DNA of 64,000 bases from Halomontanus rarus. Lineage in GTDB: Archaea; Halobacteriota; Halobacteria; Halobacteriales; Natrialbaceae. Below, one piece after another: positions 9,259 to 18,578 of this stretch (position 1 is the first letter of the stretch; every line of letters starts with the position of its first letter). The DNA lies in the NCBI RefSeq assembly GCF_017357405.1, contig NZ_CP071597.1, forward strand, positions 1,736,001-1,800,000. Direction: 5' to 3'. The position numbers were made by a program, and so were the translations under genes. The notes under the pieces were generated by a model. That model had not been told where the DNA came from and made no database searches. It saw only the letters and a list, made by a program, of their open reading frames with translations.

Positions 9259-9324
9259 AGAGGCAAGAAGCGAGAAGTGAAACGAGAGGAGAAACGCGAA
9301 GAGAAGAGAAGAAAGAAACGACGA
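9259..9324. repeat. Polypurine/polypyrimidine tract after aconitase gene
   Basis: About 65 bp almost purely A/G on the plus strand, hence C/T on the minus strand, immediately downstream of the minus-strand aconitase gene. T-rich runs on the non-template strand terminate archaeal transcription, so a terminator role is plausible. No stem-loop is evident. Confidence 0.45.
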
Positions 9325-9329
9325 ACCGA

Positions 9330-11303
9330 TCAGTCGTCGGCGGGAGCGCCGGCGCCGGCGTCGTCGACCTGGTCTTTCGTCCAGGAGAGCTTGCCGCCGG
9401 CCGCGAGGATGTCGCGTTCACGCTGGGAGGCGTCGAGGGTCGCGGTGAACTCCTCATCGCCGTTGACGCGGATGGTGAACTCCTCGTCGCCGTTCTCGAC
9501 GCCTTCGCGAACGTCGTCGACGATCTCGACCTCGTCGCCCTGCTCGATGGCGTCGTAGGTCTCCTCGTCGATCGTCAGCGGAATGAGACCGAAGTTGAAG
9601 AGGTTCGCGCGGTGGATCCGGGCGAAGCTCTGTGCGAGGACGCCCTCCACGCCGAGGTACATCGGGCACAGCGCCGCGTGTTCCCGGGAGGATCCCTGTC
9701 CGTAGTTCTCGCCGGCGAGCAGGAAGCCACCGTCGGCCTCGAGCGCGCGGTCGGCGAAGGTCTCGTCGACGCGGGCGAGGGTGAACTCGCTCAGTTTCGG
9801 GATGTTCGACCGGTACATCAGGACGTCGGCGTTGGCCGGGCTGATGTGGTCGGTCGTGATGTTGTCGACCATCTTCAGCAGGACCTCACCCTCGAGATCC
9901 GAGTCGAGCGGATCTTTGAGGGGGACGTCGCCGATGTTCGGGCCCTTGATGAGTTCGTCGTCGACGGCCTCGTCGGGGGCGATCAGGTCGGCGTCGCTGC
10001 CGAGGTACTCGTCGGGTAGTTCGATGCCCGGGTCCTCGAGGTCGCCGAGTTCGTCGGCCAGATCGCGCGGGTCGACGATCTCGCCGGCGATCGCGGCGGC
10101 GGTGGCGACTTCGGGCGAACAGAGGTAGACGTTGTCGTCCTCGATCCCCGAGCGGCCCTCGAAGTTGCGGTTGAAGGTGCGCAGCGAGACGGAGTCGGAG
10201 GCGGGCACGTGACCGTTACCGATACACGCGCCGCAGGTGGCCTCGGAGAAGTTGACGCCGGCGGCCATCATCTCGGCGACCCAGCCCTCGCGGGCGAGCA
10301 TCTCGCTGGCCTGCTTGCTGGCGGGGGCGACGATCATCTCGGTCGTCTTCGAGACCTCGCGGCCCTCCAGCATCTTCGCGCCGGGGAGGATGTCCTCGTA
10401 GGCGCCGTTGGTACAGGAGCCGATCATGACCTGATCGACGTCGGTACCGGCGACCTCGCGGACGGGGACGACCTTGTCGGGCATCGACGGCTCCGCGATC
10501 AGCGGCTCGATCTCGGAGAGGTCGACCGTGATCTGGTCGTCGTACTCGGCGTCCTCGTCGGGCGAGAGTTCGACGAACTCGTCACCGCGACCGAGTTTCT
10601 CGAGGAAGTCCTTGGTGTTCTCGTCGGTCGGGAAGATCGACGTGGTCGCGCCGAGTTCGGTCCCGAGGTTGGTGATCGTCGTCCGCTCGGGAACCGTCAG
10701 CGCCTCGACGCCGGGGCCGGTGTACTCGAAGATCTTGCCGACGCCGCCCTTGACGGTCAGGCGACGCAGCAGTTCGAGTGCGACGTCTTTGGCGGTCGCC
10801 CACTCGGGGAGTTCGCCCTCGAGGCGAATCTCCACGATCTCGGGCATCTCGATGTAGTAAGGCGCGCCGCCCATCGCGACGGCGACGTCGATCCCGCCGG
10901 CGCCGATGGCGAGTTCGCCGAGGCCGCCGGGCGTGGGGGTGTGCGAGTCCGATCCGAGCATCGTCTTGCCGGGTGCGGCGAAGTGTTCCTTGTGAACCTG
11001 GTGGCAGATGCCGTTGCCTGGTCGAGAGAAGTGAGCGCCAAACGTACCGGCCGCAGAGCGAAGGAAACGGTGGTCGTCGGTGTTTTTGAAGTCGAACTGA
11101 TACGTCTGGTGGTCGCAGTACTGGGCGGCGATTTCCGTCTGGACCTCGTCCAGTTCCATCGCTTCGAACTGCAGCCAGACCATCGTCCCAGTGGTGTCCT
11201 GAGTGAGTACCTGGTCGATCTCGATGCCGATCTCCTCGCCGGTTTCGAGGTCGCCCTCGACGAGGTGATCCTCGAGAATGTTCTCGGTAAGTGTCTGTCC
11301 CAT
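9330..11303 (-). CDS. acn: Aconitate hydratase
   Basis: TCA-cycle enzyme interconverting citrate and isocitrate. The 657-residue length and architecture fit the short archaeal/mitochondrial-type aconitases. Substrate-region motifs LGSDSHTPTPGGLG (~116-129) and MGGAPYYIEMPE are present. The 4Fe-4S ligands are Cys297 (IGSCTNG), Cys357 and Cys360 (ATCGACIGNGH). The C-terminal swivel domain carries YGQGSSREHAA and SFARIHRANLFNFG. Start is ATG 11303. It is a single gene, divergent from the dUTPase-like gene. Confidence 0.96.
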   Translation of the reverse strand: MGQTLTENILEDHLVEGDLETGEEIGIEIDQVLTQDTTGTMVWLQFEAMELDEVQTEIAAQYCDHQTYQFDFKNTDDHRFLRSAAGTFGAHFSRPGNGICHQVHKEHFAAPGKTMLGSDSHTPTPGGLGELAIGAGGIDVAVAMGGAPYYIEMPEIVEIRLEGELPEWATAKDVALELLRRLTVKGGVGKIFEYTGPGVEALTVPERTTITNLGTELGATTSIFPTDENTKDFLEKLGRGDEFVELSPDEDAEYDDQITVDLSEIEPLIAEPSMPDKVVPVREVAGTDVDQVMIGSCTNGAYEDILPGAKMLEGREVSKTTEMIVAPASKQASEMLAREGWVAEMMAAGVNFSEATCGACIGNGHVPASDSVSLRTFNRNFEGRSGIEDDNVYLCSPEVATAAAIAGEIVDPRDLADELGDLEDPGIELPDEYLGSDADLIAPDEAVDDELIKGPNIGDVPLKDPLDSDLEGEVLLKMVDNITTDHISPANADVLMYRSNIPKLSEFTLARVDETFADRALEADGGFLLAGENYGQGSSREHAALCPMYLGVEGVLAQSFARIHRANLFNFGLIPLTIDEETYDAIEQGDEVEIVDDVREGVENGDEEFTIRVNGDEEFTATLDASQRERDILAAGGKLSWTKDQVDDAGAGAPADD

Positions 11304-11522
11304 AGCGTCCGAAACTCGGCTTCCCGCCCTGATAAAACCAGCGTGTTTCTGTTCCGGATGACCGTGTAGAATTCCCCAAACGGACAGTATTATCGCAACT
11401 CTTGCCGATTACGCGTTAGAATGGGAACCACCGCGGGAGCTGCCGCCGCGGGGAACGGGAGCCAGCCCCACGGCCCACCGACGACGATACGCTTTTGCCG
11501 TCCGCGGCGCGCACTCGAGTAC

Positions 11523-12029
11523 ATGTATCGCTCCGGTACGTTCGTCGCCGACCACGTGTCGCCGACGACCGACGAGCAGGTCCAGCCTAACGGCGTCGAC
11601 CTCACGGTCGACATCGTCTTCGAACAGCGCGACCCGGGACGGATCACCACCGACGGTAAGGAGATCGGCGACCGCGTCGCCCGTCCGCTCGAGCAGCGCG
11701 AGCAGAAGGCTCCCGACACCTACTACCTCCCCGAGGGATCGTACGTGGTCCGCTACGGCGAACGGATCCAAATCCCGGAGGAACACGTCGGCTTCGTCTA
11801 CCCGCGGTCGTCGCTGATGCGCAATTCCTGTATGCTCAACACCGCCGTCTGGGACGCCGGTTACGAGGGCCGCGGCGAGGGACTGTTGCAGGTCCACCAC
11901 GATATCGAACTCGAGCGCGGGGCCCGCATCGCCCAGCTGGTGTTCGCGTCGGCCGATCACGAGGACGTCTACGACGGGTCGTACCAGGGCGAGAACCTGG
12001 TCGGCGGCGAAGACGGCGTTCGAGACTGA
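11523..12029 (+). CDS. dut: dUTPase / dCTP deaminase-like pyrophosphatase
   Basis: A 168-residue member of the trimeric dUTPase/dCTP-deaminase superfamily that keeps uracil out of DNA and supplies dUMP. ATG 11523 is chosen because the upstream in-frame extension to 11421 is low-complexity. Motifs seen: QPNGVDLTVD near the N-terminus, VYPRSSLMRNSCML (phosphate-binding Arg-Ser-Ser) and TAVWDAGYEGRGEG (uracil-pocket hairpin), then GARIAQLVF. This arrangement is that of archaeal dUTP hydrolases. Whether it also deaminates dCTP cannot be decided here. Confidence 0.88.
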   Translation: MYRSGTFVADHVSPTTDEQVQPNGVDLTVDIVFEQRDPGRITTDGKEIGDRVARPLEQREQKAPDTYYLPEGSYVVRYGERIQIPEEHVGFVYPRSSLMRNSCMLNTAVWDAGYEGRGEGLLQVHHDIELERGARIAQLVFASADHEDVYDGSYQGENLVGGEDGVRD

Positions 12030-12162
12030 GAGACTGAGACGGACTCCGGCTCGAAGCGAGACCTGAAGAGTGACCGGACCCGAAGAAAGCGAGCGATCCG
12101 TACCGACGAACCGGACGTCCGGTTCACGTACCGTTTTGAGCGTCGCCGGCGTAGGCGAACGC

Positions 12163-12717
12163 ATGATGGCGACGACGCACGTGTTCGCGGGTCTCGCAGT
12201 CGTCGCACCGGTCGCCGCCCTCGAGCCCGCACTCGCCGTTCCGCTGGCCGTCGGGGCGATCGTCGGCGGGCTGGCACCCGATTTCGATCTCGTGCTCGAA
12301 CACCGGCGGACCTTCCACTTCCCGGCCTCGGGGAGTCTGCTGGCGCTTCCAGCCATCTCGATCGCTGTCCTCTCACCCTCGACGCTCACCGCGGGCGTCG
12401 CGGCGTTCGCGCTGACGGCCTGGCTCCACGCGGCCAGCGACGCCCTCGGCGGCGGTCCCGAGATGGACCCCTGGAACGCCTCGAGCGAGCGGGCGGTCTA
12501 CGACCACGTTCGGGGCACCTGGATCCGTCCACGCCGGTGGATCCGCTACGACGGGGCCCCCGAAGACGCGGCCCTCGCCGTGGCGCTCGCGATTCCGGCG
12601 CTGCTCGTCTTCGACGGCTGGATTCGGACGGTCGTCGCCGGCGGCGTCGCGCTCTCGCTGGGTTACGCACTCCTCCGCCGGCGGTTGGTGGAGTGGACGC
12701 CGGAGTGGCTCGAGTGA
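12163..12717 (+). CDS. DUF457/YdjM-type membrane-bound metal-dependent hydrolase
   Basis: A 184-residue integral membrane protein. ATG 12163 (a second ATG follows directly) leads into MATTHVFAGLAV. The following GGLAPDFDLVLEHRRTFHF and WLHAASDALGG supply the conserved Asp and His residues of the YdjM/DUF457 family of predicted membrane-embedded metal hydrolases. About five membrane segments are visible. The substrate is unknown. It follows the dUTPase-like gene on the same strand with a 133-bp gap. Confidence 0.83.
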   Translation: MMATTHVFAGLAVVAPVAALEPALAVPLAVGAIVGGLAPDFDLVLEHRRTFHFPASGSLLALPAISIAVLSPSTLTAGVAAFALTAWLHAASDALGGGPEMDPWNASSERAVYDHVRGTWIRPRRWIRYDGAPEDAALAVALAIPALLVFDGWIRTVVAGGVALSLGYALLRRRLVEWTPEWLE

Positions 12718-12957
12718 GCGTGTGCGTGGTCGAAGGCGCGAAGTGACTGTGGCCGCGATCGGGCGTCCCGAACCGGGCGAGCACGCTCGAGATCGCCGAC
12801 GAACGGCGGTGAGACGGCTCTCGAGGGGTGATAAACCGGTGGACACGAATCGCGAGTACCCCTACCCGCTGTCCACCGTCCTACCTGTCTACAGCGAGAG
12901 AGTCCCGCCGTTCACGGTGGGCGTGAATCGCGTACGCTCCAGTGTGAAACCGCCACG

Positions 12958-13101
12958 TTACTGCTGGTCCTGAGTCTCCAACGCTTCAAGACCTGCTTCT
13001 AACACTTCTGTATAGGCTTCTGAGAGGTCCAGGTCGTTCGCTTCTGCGTAGTCTTTGATTCGGCCACCGAGCGTGTGGGAAATGTCGATATTGGGTCGCA
13101 T
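12958..13101 (-). CDS. 47-residue RHH-like small protein divergent from tnpB
   Basis: ATG 13101 to TAA 12958 encodes 47 residues beginning MRPNIDISHTLGGRIKDYAE. A short strand is followed by two helices (GRIKDYAEANDL and LSEAYTEVLEAGLEAL), a layout like ribbon-helix-helix antitoxins or repressors. It is transcribed away from tnpB across a 42-bp spacer, and each start has its own TATA-like box about 27 bp upstream, so it may control tnpB. I recall similar small genes beside haloarchaeal IS1341 transposases. Function is inferred. Confidence 0.65.
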   Translation of the reverse strand: MRPNIDISHTLGGRIKDYAEANDLDLSEAYTEVLEAGLEALETQDQQ

Positions 13102-13110
13102 GACGAAAGG

Positions 13111-13134
13111 ACTTTAAGACTAAAAGTATAAGTA
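13111..13134. promoter_or_regulatory. Overlapping divergent promoters of tnpB and the small RHH-like gene
   Basis: In the 42-bp spacer, CTTTAAG (about 13112-13118) lies 27-30 bp upstream of the tnpB GTG. On the other strand, ACTTATAC (about 13127-13134) lies about 27 bp upstream of the small gene's ATG. Both distances fit archaeal TATA boxes of leaderless transcripts. Confidence 0.55.
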
Positions 13135-13143
13135 GCTGTTGTC

Positions 13144-14484
13144 GTGAAGCGTACCAACACATTCGCCGTACGACCGCTCTCCAACGAGGGAGAGCGACTG
13201 CTACGGGACTTGTTGGACGCTTCCGCCGCTCTCTGGAACGAGACCAACTACGAACGTCTCATGCGGTACAACGACGAAGATGGTTTTGACGGCGAAGGCG
13301 TGTGGGACGCCGATACAGGCCAACTCGAAGGCAGATACAAAAGCGTTCTCGGTGCGTCCACAGCCCAACAGGTGATACGGAAGAACTCTGAAGCGTGGCG
13401 AGGGTTCTTCGAGACGAAAAAGCAGTATCACGACACATCGAACACGTCAGTCACGGAACACCCTGAACCGCCGGGCTTCCGTGGCAACAAGGACGAAGGA
13501 CGACAACTCAAGACCGTCATTCGCAACACGTCGTACACTATCGAGTGGGGCGACCGCTCTCGACTGGAGATACTGGTCGGGAGCGAGTTGAAAGACCGAT
13601 ACGACCACACTGGGCGTCTCCGGTTTGAAATCGCTGGCGACCCGAATTGGCTCGACTACGAGAAACAGGGTCGGTTGGACTTGTGGTACGACGAGACTGA
13701 CAGCACCTTCCGAGCTTCGCAGCCCGTGACTGTTTCTGACGATGCACGGGATACTCCACTGGCTGACGAGAAGGCCGCTCTGGACATTGGTGCAAACAAT
13801 CTCGTCGCCTGTACCACTACGACCGGCGAGCAATACCTGTACGAGGGTCGCACGTTGTTCCAACGGTTCCGCGACACCACACGCCATATTGCCGAGTTAC
13901 AGTCGAAACTCGAAGATGGGCGATACAGTAGCGAGCGTATCCGGCAGCTGTACTGCAAGCGAACCCGTCGCCGGGACCACGCACAAGAAGCATTGTGTCG
14001 TGACCTGCTCGAACGACTGTACGAGGACGGCGTAGACACGGTGTATATCGGTGGCTTGACCGACGTGTTGGACACGCACTGGTCGGTCGAAACCAACGCT
14101 AAAACGCACAATTTCTGGGCGTTCAAGAAATTCACGGAGCGATTGACGTGTACTGCTGAGGAATACAGTATCTCAGTAACGGTTCGGTCTGAGGCGTGGA
14201 CGAGTCAAGAGTGTCCGCAATGTGGCTCGACAGACCGAACGACACGGCATCAGGAGACGCTCTCGTGTCCGTGTGGGTTCGAGGGGCACGCTGACCTTAC
14301 AGCGTCGGAGACGTTCTTAGAGCGGCAGTTAGAACAGGCAGTTAGGCCGATGGCACGACCCGTGCGGTTCGAGTGGGACGACCACGAATGGTCGGAGTTA
14401 CCACGCTCTCACCGTCCCAAAGAACAGCGCACAGACTCGAGTACCGTCCACTGTGACGGGAATGTTGCCTCCGGGGACTCGTAG
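13144..14484 (+). CDS. tnpB: TnpB family protein, RuvC-II glutamate apparently absent
   Basis: A 446-residue RNA-guided nuclease-family protein of IS1341 type. RuvC-I is DIGANN (Asp214). The Cys4 zinc ribbon is Cys357, Cys360, Cys375 and Cys377 (CPQC...CPCGF), and RuvC-III is HADLTAS (Asp384). At the RuvC-II position, where TnpB proteins usually have Glu in an IEDL-like motif, the sequence reads YIGGLTDVL (residues 301-309), with no acidic residue. Start is GTG 13144, consistent with a TATA box 27-30 bp upstream. The frame is intact and ends about 30 bp before the right-end hairpin, where the guide-RNA scaffold would lie. Confidence 0.9.
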   Translation: MKRTNTFAVRPLSNEGERLLRDLLDASAALWNETNYERLMRYNDEDGFDGEGVWDADTGQLEGRYKSVLGASTAQQVIRKNSEAWRGFFETKKQYHDTSNTSVTEHPEPPGFRGNKDEGRQLKTVIRNTSYTIEWGDRSRLEILVGSELKDRYDHTGRLRFEIAGDPNWLDYEKQGRLDLWYDETDSTFRASQPVTVSDDARDTPLADEKAALDIGANNLVACTTTTGEQYLYEGRTLFQRFRDTTRHIAELQSKLEDGRYSSERIRQLYCKRTRRRDHAQEALCRDLLERLYEDGVDTVYIGGLTDVLDTHWSVETNAKTHNFWAFKKFTERLTCTAEEYSISVTVRSEAWTSQECPQCGSTDRTTRHQETLSCPCGFEGHADLTASETFLERQLEQAVRPMARPVRFEWDDHEWSELPRSHRPKEQRTDSSTVHCDGNVASGDS

Positions 14485-14510
14485 ACTGTTCGAGACTCCC
14501 ACGGAGGAAA

Positions 14511-14539
14511 CCCCGGCGTTCACGCCGGGGAGGATGTCA
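14511..14539 (+). repeat. IS right-end hairpin and AGGATGTCA terminus
   Basis: CCCCGGCG (14511-14518), loop TTCA, CGCCGGGG (14523-14530), then AGGATGTCA. In TnpB systems the 3' part of the omega RNA ends at the element's right end and the guide is the flanking DNA; here that would start near 14540. Confidence 0.7.
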
Positions 14540-14780
14540 TTACCGTCGTTCTGGGTCGAGGGAATATGTTTTGTGGTTGCTCGAGACCGCGACGGCGTGA
14601 CCCATGACGCTCACTCGAAGTGTACGACCGGTCCGAGACACCGACTGAGAAGGAGTTGGAATCCCGAGACGACAGGATGGGGAGTGGGTCGAACAGCCGG
14701 GAGACGGGACCGAACGGTGCCACGACCGCACACGACCACGAGTCGCAACGCTGATACTGGGGGTCTACGAGCAATCCCAC

Positions 14781-15245
14781 ATGGTCGATACCGTCGTCGC
14801 CCGAACCACACATCTCGTCTTCGCGTCGATCTGGGCCGGGAGCGTCTTCTACGTCGCGCTCGTGATCCTCCCGCTCGCCAGAGACGGAGCGTTCAACACG
14901 ACGAAACCGCTCGAGTCGATATCGGGACAGCTCACGACGATCTCGCGAGTGAGCGCCCTCGCGCTCTTGCTTACGGGAGGCCACATGGCAGGGACGATCT
15001 ACACGAGCGAGACGCTCTTCTCGACGCTGAACGGGCAACTGGTACTCGCGATGGTCGCCCTCTGGCTGGCGCTGACCGCGCTGGTCGAGATCGGTGCCAA
15101 GCGGTTCGAATCCGGTCTCAACGGCAAGAAGCTTCGCGAACCCGCCCACCGAGCGCTGCCGATCTTCCAGGCGGCGACGGTCGTCGCGATCGGGCTTCTC
15201 GTCGTCGCCGGACTGATCACGACGAACGTGGGCCGACTCTTTTGA
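14781..15245 (+). CDS. CopD-like four-helix membrane protein
   Basis: A 154-residue membrane protein, ATG 14781. Four hydrophobic helices are visible. The first contains HLVFASIWAGSVFYVALVILP, and the third and fourth contain LTGGHMAGTIY and AATVVAIGLLVVAGL. The pattern (His-leading first helix with WAGS, GGH in the middle) resembles CopD/DUF4149-type transporters, but ligand residues are too few to claim copper transport. It is preceded by a non-coding stretch downstream of the IS element. Confidence 0.75.
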   Translation: MVDTVVARTTHLVFASIWAGSVFYVALVILPLARDGAFNTTKPLESISGQLTTISRVSALALLLTGGHMAGTIYTSETLFSTLNGQLVLAMVALWLALTALVEIGAKRFESGLNGKKLREPAHRALPIFQAATVVAIGLLVVAGLITTNVGRLF

Positions 15246-15345
15246 GTTGCCGAGGTCACCGGGCCGCGAGTCGATCTCGAGTCGTTAATGTCAACATCCA
15301 ACATTGTTTCGAAAGATACTTAGTCGATTGCTGTAACGTGAATCC

Positions 15346-15783
15346 ATGATGATCAGGGGCAAAGACGTGGCAATGTCAATGCTCGCGGTCGGAACGGCAG
15401 CTATCGCGGGCTACGTTCTCCGTAACGGACAATCACGGACCAGCCACGCGCGGTCGAAAGCGGATGTCGGTGCACGAATCGTCAGTGAGACTGAAATTCC
15501 GGCCGACGCGACGGTCGTCGACGTGTCCAGTCGCCGGCTCCGGGAACTTCCCGGCGCTCGACGGGCGATCAAACGGGCCGTCAGCAACGACGCGCGCGAG
15601 GAGTGGGAACACGTCACCCTCGAGACCAACGGCGCCTGGGAGGTCGTCGACGGGATCCGACGATCGCTGCCGTACCACGACGGCGACGACGGCGAGTACA
15701 ACGGGGTCTACGTTCGCTACGGGAGCAGCATCGTCGTCCTCGACGCGATCGGGTGGGCGCACGTCGAGGAACCGCTTTACTGA
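15346..15783 (+). CDS. Hypothetical protein with N-terminal membrane anchor
   Basis: A 145-residue protein (ATG 15346; an in-frame ATG at 15373 is possible). It has an N-terminal hydrophobic segment (MSMLAVGTAAIAGYVL) and a soluble domain with recognisable secondary structure (SRRLRELPGARRAIKRAV, then EWEHVTLETNGAWEVVDGI and YVRYGSSIVVLDAIG). I do not recognise the family. Its own upstream region contains an AT-rich patch (about 15296-15330) suited to a promoter. Confidence 0.7.
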   Translation: MMIRGKDVAMSMLAVGTAAIAGYVLRNGQSRTSHARSKADVGARIVSETEIPADATVVDVSSRRLRELPGARRAIKRAVSNDAREEWEHVTLETNGAWEVVDGIRRSLPYHDGDDGEYNGVYVRYGSSIVVLDAIGWAHVEEPLY

Positions 15784-15922
15784 CGACTTTCGGTAGAGGA
15801 TTCGGCAGGAACCGTCATCGGGGAACGTCGAACGGTCCGCGCTCTTTCTCCCGACGAGAGTGAACCAGGTTCGAGAATCACGAATCACAACCACTACTTC
15901 ACCCGCCCGCCCATCGAGCACC

Positions 15923-16831
15923 ATGCAACTGGGCGTAATCGGACTCGGACGGATGGGACAGATTGTCGCGGGACGATCGCTCGAGGCGGGCCACGACGTC
16001 GTCGCCTTCGACCTCGACGAGGAAGCGGTGGCGACGGCCGCGGACGCCGGCGCCGAGCCGGCGGAGTCGGTCGTAGACCTCGTCGAGCGACTCGAGGACG
16101 AGGAGGGACGAAAACGGATCTGGCTGATGGTCCCCGCCGGGCCCGCAGTCGACGCCGCGCTCGACGACCTCGAGGCCCACCTCGACGAGGACGACGTCGT
16201 CGTCGACGGCGGCAACTCCTTCTTTCAGGACTCGGTTCGGCGGGCGGAGTCGTGTCCGGCGGCCTACCTCGACTGTGGCACCTCCGGCGGCCCCGCCAGC
16301 GCGGAGGCCGGTTTCTCGCTGATGGTCGGCGGCCCCGAGTGGGCCTACGAGGACCTGACGCCGGTGTTCGACGCCGTCGCCACCGGCCCCGACGGCCACG
16401 CCCGCATGGGCCCCGAGGGCTCGGGCCACTACGTGAAGATGGTTCACAACGGCGTCGAGTACGCCCTGATGCAGGCCTACGGCGAGGGCTTCGAGTTGCT
16501 CCACGAGGGGCGGTACGACCTGGACCTCGAGTCGGTCGCCGGCGTGTGGAACAACGGCGCCGTCATTCGCTCGTGGCTGCTCGAGTTGTGCGAGGAGGCG
16601 TTCCGCGAGGAGGGAACCGACCTCGGCGACGTCGCCGACCGCGTCGAGGGCGGCTCGACGGGGACGTGGACCGTCCAGGAGGGACTCGAGCAGGAGGTTC
16701 CGGTGCCGCTGATTTACACGGCGTTGTCCGAACGGTTCGGCTCGCGAGCCGACGACGGGCGCTTCTCGCGGCGGCTCGCCAACCGACTCCGGTACGGGTT
16801 CGGACGTCACGAGGTCCCGCGACGGGAGTAG
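15923..16831 (+). CDS. gnd: 6-phosphogluconate dehydrogenase (decarboxylating, short GndA-like type)
   Basis: Oxidises 6-phosphogluconate to ribulose 5-phosphate and CO2, supplying pentoses. The 302-residue length is that of the short (~300 aa) decarboxylating enzymes. Seen: Rossmann motif GLGRMG (residues ~6-11), the substrate-loop sequence DGGNSFFQDS, the TSGGPASAEAG motif, catalytic Lys and Asn in YVKMVHNGVEYALMQ, and GGSTGTWTVQ. ATG 15923 is preferred over an in-frame upstream extension. Haloarchaea lack the classical oxidative pentose pathway enzyme set but use this enzyme. Confidence 0.94.
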   Translation: MQLGVIGLGRMGQIVAGRSLEAGHDVVAFDLDEEAVATAADAGAEPAESVVDLVERLEDEEGRKRIWLMVPAGPAVDAALDDLEAHLDEDDVVVDGGNSFFQDSVRRAESCPAAYLDCGTSGGPASAEAGFSLMVGGPEWAYEDLTPVFDAVATGPDGHARMGPEGSGHYVKMVHNGVEYALMQAYGEGFELLHEGRYDLDLESVAGVWNNGAVIRSWLLELCEEAFREEGTDLGDVADRVEGGSTGTWTVQEGLEQEVPVPLIYTALSERFGSRADDGRFSRRLANRLRYGFGRHEVPRRE

Positions 16832-16924
16832 CGACGACTCGAGGCGACGATCGTTTTTTCGAAAGCGTCGCAGATCCCCGAGCTTATTTATTCGGAGGAG
16901 AAGCACCGGTCAGGATTGGAGATC

Positions 16925-18556
16925 GTGAAGGCAGACTCAGAGCGGAGGGACACTGACAAGGGATCGATCGGCGACGCGGCGTCAGTCGACGACGCGGCTG
17001 CGACCGACGGATCGGCTTCGAGGGACGACGCGGTTTCAGACGACGAACGCGACGCACTGCTCTCGATCGCCCACGGCGCCGTCGTCACGAGCGGCGGGAT
17101 TTCGTTCCAGCGCGGGCTGTCGGTCTGGATCGAACTCGTCCTCACGCGCGGGCTCGGCCCCGAACTGTACGGCGTCTACGCCTTCGGGTGGCGGCTCACG
17201 ACGATGCTGCTTCGGTTCGCGAATATGGGAGCGAACATGACGCTCCAGCGAGATATTCCGGCGTTCGCCGACGATCCGGATCGACAACGTCGCGTGCTCG
17301 GCCTGTCGTACGCGACGACCGCCGCGACGGTGTTCGCGCTCGCCGTCGCGATCGGGCTCTCGGCCAACTGGATCGACGAGGCTACGATTTCCCACCCGAC
17401 GTTTCCGCGTGCGCTCCGGTTGTTCGCCGTGTTACTGATCCTGATCGCCTTCGTCCAGTTGCACGCCACCGCGCTCAAGGCGGCGCTGTCGGCCAACGGC
17501 GAGGTGCTCCTCAATCGGATTCTCAGACCGGGACTGCGCTTACTGTCGGCGGTCGCGGCGATCGCGCTGGGCTACTCCGTCGTCGGCGTCGTCGGCGTGC
17601 TCGTCGTCGCGTTCGGCGTGTTGGCGGTCACCGCCTACCCGGCGACGGTCCGCGTCACCGGGATCCGCCCCTCCTTCTCGTTTCGGGGCTTTCAGTCGGA
17701 AGCGCGCCACTTCTACGATCACGCGATTCCGAGCGCGCTGAGCGGTATCGGCGCCCTGTTACGGACTCGAGTCGACGTGATCCTCATCGGGGTCTTTCTG
17801 AGCGCGACGGCTGCGGGGATCTACAACGTCGTGCTCGTGCTCGTCGGAATCGCGGCGATCCCGCTGTACGCGTTCAACCAGCTGATGCCCCCGGTCGCGT
17901 CGGATCTCTACTCGAGCGGCCGAATCGGAACGCTCAACGACGTCTATAGGACAGTCACTCGGCTCGTCGTCACCACGACGGTTCCGCTGCTCGCCGTGCT
18001 GGCCGTGTTCGGTCAGGAGCTGCTCGCCGTCTTCGGCCCGACGTTCAGCCGCGGGTACGGCGTCCTCCTCGTGTTCCTCGCCGGGCGGTTCGTCGGCAAC
18101 GCCGTCGGCGCCACGGGAATCCTCCTCTCGATGACGAACAACCACTATCCGAAGATGATACTCGAGTGGTTCCTCGCGGTCACGAACCTCGTGTTGACCT
18201 ACCTGTTCGTCCTCGAGTTCGGCCTGATCGGCGCGGCGCTGGGAACGAGCGTTGCGATCGCCGTCCAGAACCTCCTGCAAGTGCTTCTGTTACGGCGATT
18301 CGAAGGGCTGTGGCCGTTCCACCCGACGTTCCTCAAGCCGCTCGGCGCGGGCCTCGGCATGGTCGGGGTCATGGCCGTCGTTCGGACGGTTTTCGACGGA
18401 GCGCTGGCGGTCGGCGTCGGAACGGTGGCCGGACTGGTGGTGTTCCTGGCGCTGCTGGTGGCGTTCGGGATCAATCCGCGAGATCGACTCGTCGTAGACG
18501 GCCTGGTGGATCAGTACCGGTACGTGATGGGTGCGAAACTGGCCGAGCTTCGGTGA
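16925..18556 (+). CDS. Polysaccharide flippase (MATE/MVF superfamily)
   Basis: A membrane protein of ~543 residues with about 14 hydrophobic segments after an acidic N-terminal ~45 residues. Landmarks: GGISFQRGLSVWIELVLTRGLGPELYGVYAFGWRL regions (typical RfbX/Wzx first helices), LRTRVDVILIGVFLSATAAG, and AVFGQELLAVFGPTFSRGYG. It is predicted to move lipid-linked oligosaccharides across the membrane for glycoprotein or exopolysaccharide assembly. GTG 16925 is chosen as start; a TTG three codons upstream is also possible. It is followed tightly by the convergent glucosidase gene. Confidence 0.88.
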   Translation: MKADSERRDTDKGSIGDAASVDDAAATDGSASRDDAVSDDERDALLSIAHGAVVTSGGISFQRGLSVWIELVLTRGLGPELYGVYAFGWRLTTMLLRFANMGANMTLQRDIPAFADDPDRQRRVLGLSYATTAATVFALAVAIGLSANWIDEATISHPTFPRALRLFAVLLILIAFVQLHATALKAALSANGEVLLNRILRPGLRLLSAVAAIALGYSVVGVVGVLVVAFGVLAVTAYPATVRVTGIRPSFSFRGFQSEARHFYDHAIPSALSGIGALLRTRVDVILIGVFLSATAAGIYNVVLVLVGIAAIPLYAFNQLMPPVASDLYSSGRIGTLNDVYRTVTRLVVTTTVPLLAVLAVFGQELLAVFGPTFSRGYGVLLVFLAGRFVGNAVGATGILLSMTNNHYPKMILEWFLAVTNLVLTYLFVLEFGLIGAALGTSVAIAVQNLLQVLLLRRFEGLWPFHPTFLKPLGAGLGMVGVMAVVRTVFDGALAVGVGTVAGLVVFLALLVAFGINPRDRLVVDGLVDQYRYVMGAKLAELR

Positions 18557-18578
18557 CTCGCGTTCCGCCCGAAACCGC

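Larger units (their letters stand above)
12850..14539 (+). mobile_element. IS1341-type (IS200/IS605 superfamily) element without tnpA
   Basis: A tnpB-only element containing a divergent 47-residue gene (12958-13101), tnpB (13144-14484) and a right end formed by a perfect 8-bp stem with a TTCA loop (14511-14530) followed by AGGATGTCA. The left boundary is not exact. A weaker palindrome (CCCGCCGTTCACGGTGGG region, about 12906-12923) is probably the left-end hairpin. No tnpA transposase is present, so movement would require one in trans. The same right-end sequence recurs at 30413-30443. Confidence 0.75.
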
